Assembly: GCA_003213495.1 (NCBI GenBank)
Contig: QCMW01000001.1
Coordinates: forward strand, 774,104-810,180
Origin: SAR86 cluster bacterium AG-422-O05
GTDB taxonomy: Bacteria > Pseudomonadota > Gammaproteobacteria > Magnimaribacterales > D2472
Direction of reading: 5' to 3'
Length of the DNA stretch: 36,077 nucleotides
Part shown: positions 35,923 to 36,077 of the stretch, piece by piece
How the letters are laid out: every line of letters starts with the position of its first letter
Numbering within the stretch: the first letter of the stretch is position 1
Position numbers and translations under genes: made by a program
Notes under the pieces: model-generated
Database searches by the model: none
Seen by the model: the letters and a program-made list of their open reading frames with translations, nothing else
What the model was told of the DNA's origin: nothing

Positions 35923-36077
35923 ATGACCAAAATGCATAAAAAACGTTCATCAACTCCATGTTTAGGAATATGCTCTACAACATTTGGTGACGAGGTTTGT
36001 AAAGGCTGTAAACGTTTTGCTCATGAAATCGTTAGTTGGACTAAATATAGTTTAGAGGAAAGAGAAATAATCAACGA
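35923..36077 (+). CDS. DUF1289 family protein, 3' end cut by window
   Basis: The first 51 codons of a small Cys-rich protein. The pattern PCLGICSTTFGDEVCKGCKRFAHEIVSW has four cysteines spaced as in DUF1289 (YdhL-like) proteins, which are thought to bind metal or an iron-sulfur cluster; no biochemical role is established. An in-frame ATG at 35932 is an alternative start. It is divergent from acnB. Confidence 0.82.
   Translation, partial: MTKMHKKRSSTPCLGICSTTFGDEVCKGCKRFAHEIVSWTKYSLEEREIIN

Noticed and set aside
1-36077. Mobile elements, CRISPR, tRNA or toxin-antitoxin modules
   Set aside because: No direct repeat array, terminal inverted repeats, transposase or integrase motifs, or tRNA-like cloverleaf were seen in the short intergenic spaces.

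Overview
The window is AT-rich (roughly one third G+C by eye), gene-dense DNA from a chromosome. It reads as a streamlined marine gammaproteobacterium, most likely of the SAR86 type. That placement is inferred from three things: low G+C with almost no intergenic DNA; gammaproteobacterial gene order (topA - small protein - lexA; leuCDB-asd-fimV-truA-trpF-trpBA-accD-SPOR-cvpA-purF); and a lipid/propionate catabolic flavour (paired acyl-CoA dehydrogenases, a methylcitrate cycle, a GH3 glycosidase). I saw no tRNA, rRNA, insertion sequence, prophage or CRISPR array, and no gene-free stretch above 300 bases.

Layout. (1) 1-2581, minus: a nitronate monooxygenase-like flavoprotein, then a membrane-anchored GH3 glycosidase cut by the window edge. 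(2) 2657-3142, plus: RraA-like protein. (3) 3131-6363, minus: two acyl-CoA dehydrogenase-family subunits and a membrane acyltransferase in one tight operon. (4) 6482-13655, plus: nadK, rhomboid protease, galU, pyrD, a small membrane protein, topA and two small unknowns; the four genes after nadK all have non-ATG starts. (5) 13652-14272, minus: lexA, with a good LexA box in its upstream region. (6) 14335-19964, plus: 5'-nucleotidase, thrH, queH, prpB, prpC, prpD, tightly packed. (7) 20004-33243, plus: aroC-leuC-leuD-leuB-asd-fimV-truA-trpF-trpB-trpA-accD-dedD-like-cvpA-purF, fourteen genes with no gap over 5 nt. (8) 33247-35829, minus: acnB. (9) 35923 to the edge, plus: a DUF1289 protein.

How the genes work together. 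Acyl-CoA oxidation would release acetyl- and, from odd or branched chains, propionyl-CoA. PrpC, PrpD and PrpB convert propionyl-CoA plus oxaloacetate to succinate and pyruvate. Their hydratase step has no AcnD/PrpF here, so AcnB, also in the window, is the natural candidate. The long plus-strand operon joins aromatic (aroC, trpFBA), leucine (leuCDB), aspartate-family (asd), purine (purF) and fatty acid (accD) synthesis with tRNA modification (truA) and envelope proteins (fimV, dedD-like, cvpA). folC, often found beside accD, is absent.

No unknown multi-gene system stands out. The most interesting signals are regulatory and architectural: -10 boxes placed 7-8 nt before start codons, suggesting leaderless mRNAs; a LexA box beside the promoter of the operon that ends in prpBCD; and three convergent gene pairs whose stop codons overlap or touch, one inside a palindrome that encodes the same last residues on both strands. 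Also notable are an acyl-CoA dehydrogenase subunit lacking a catalytic glutamate and a TrpA with Glu in place of catalytic Asp60.
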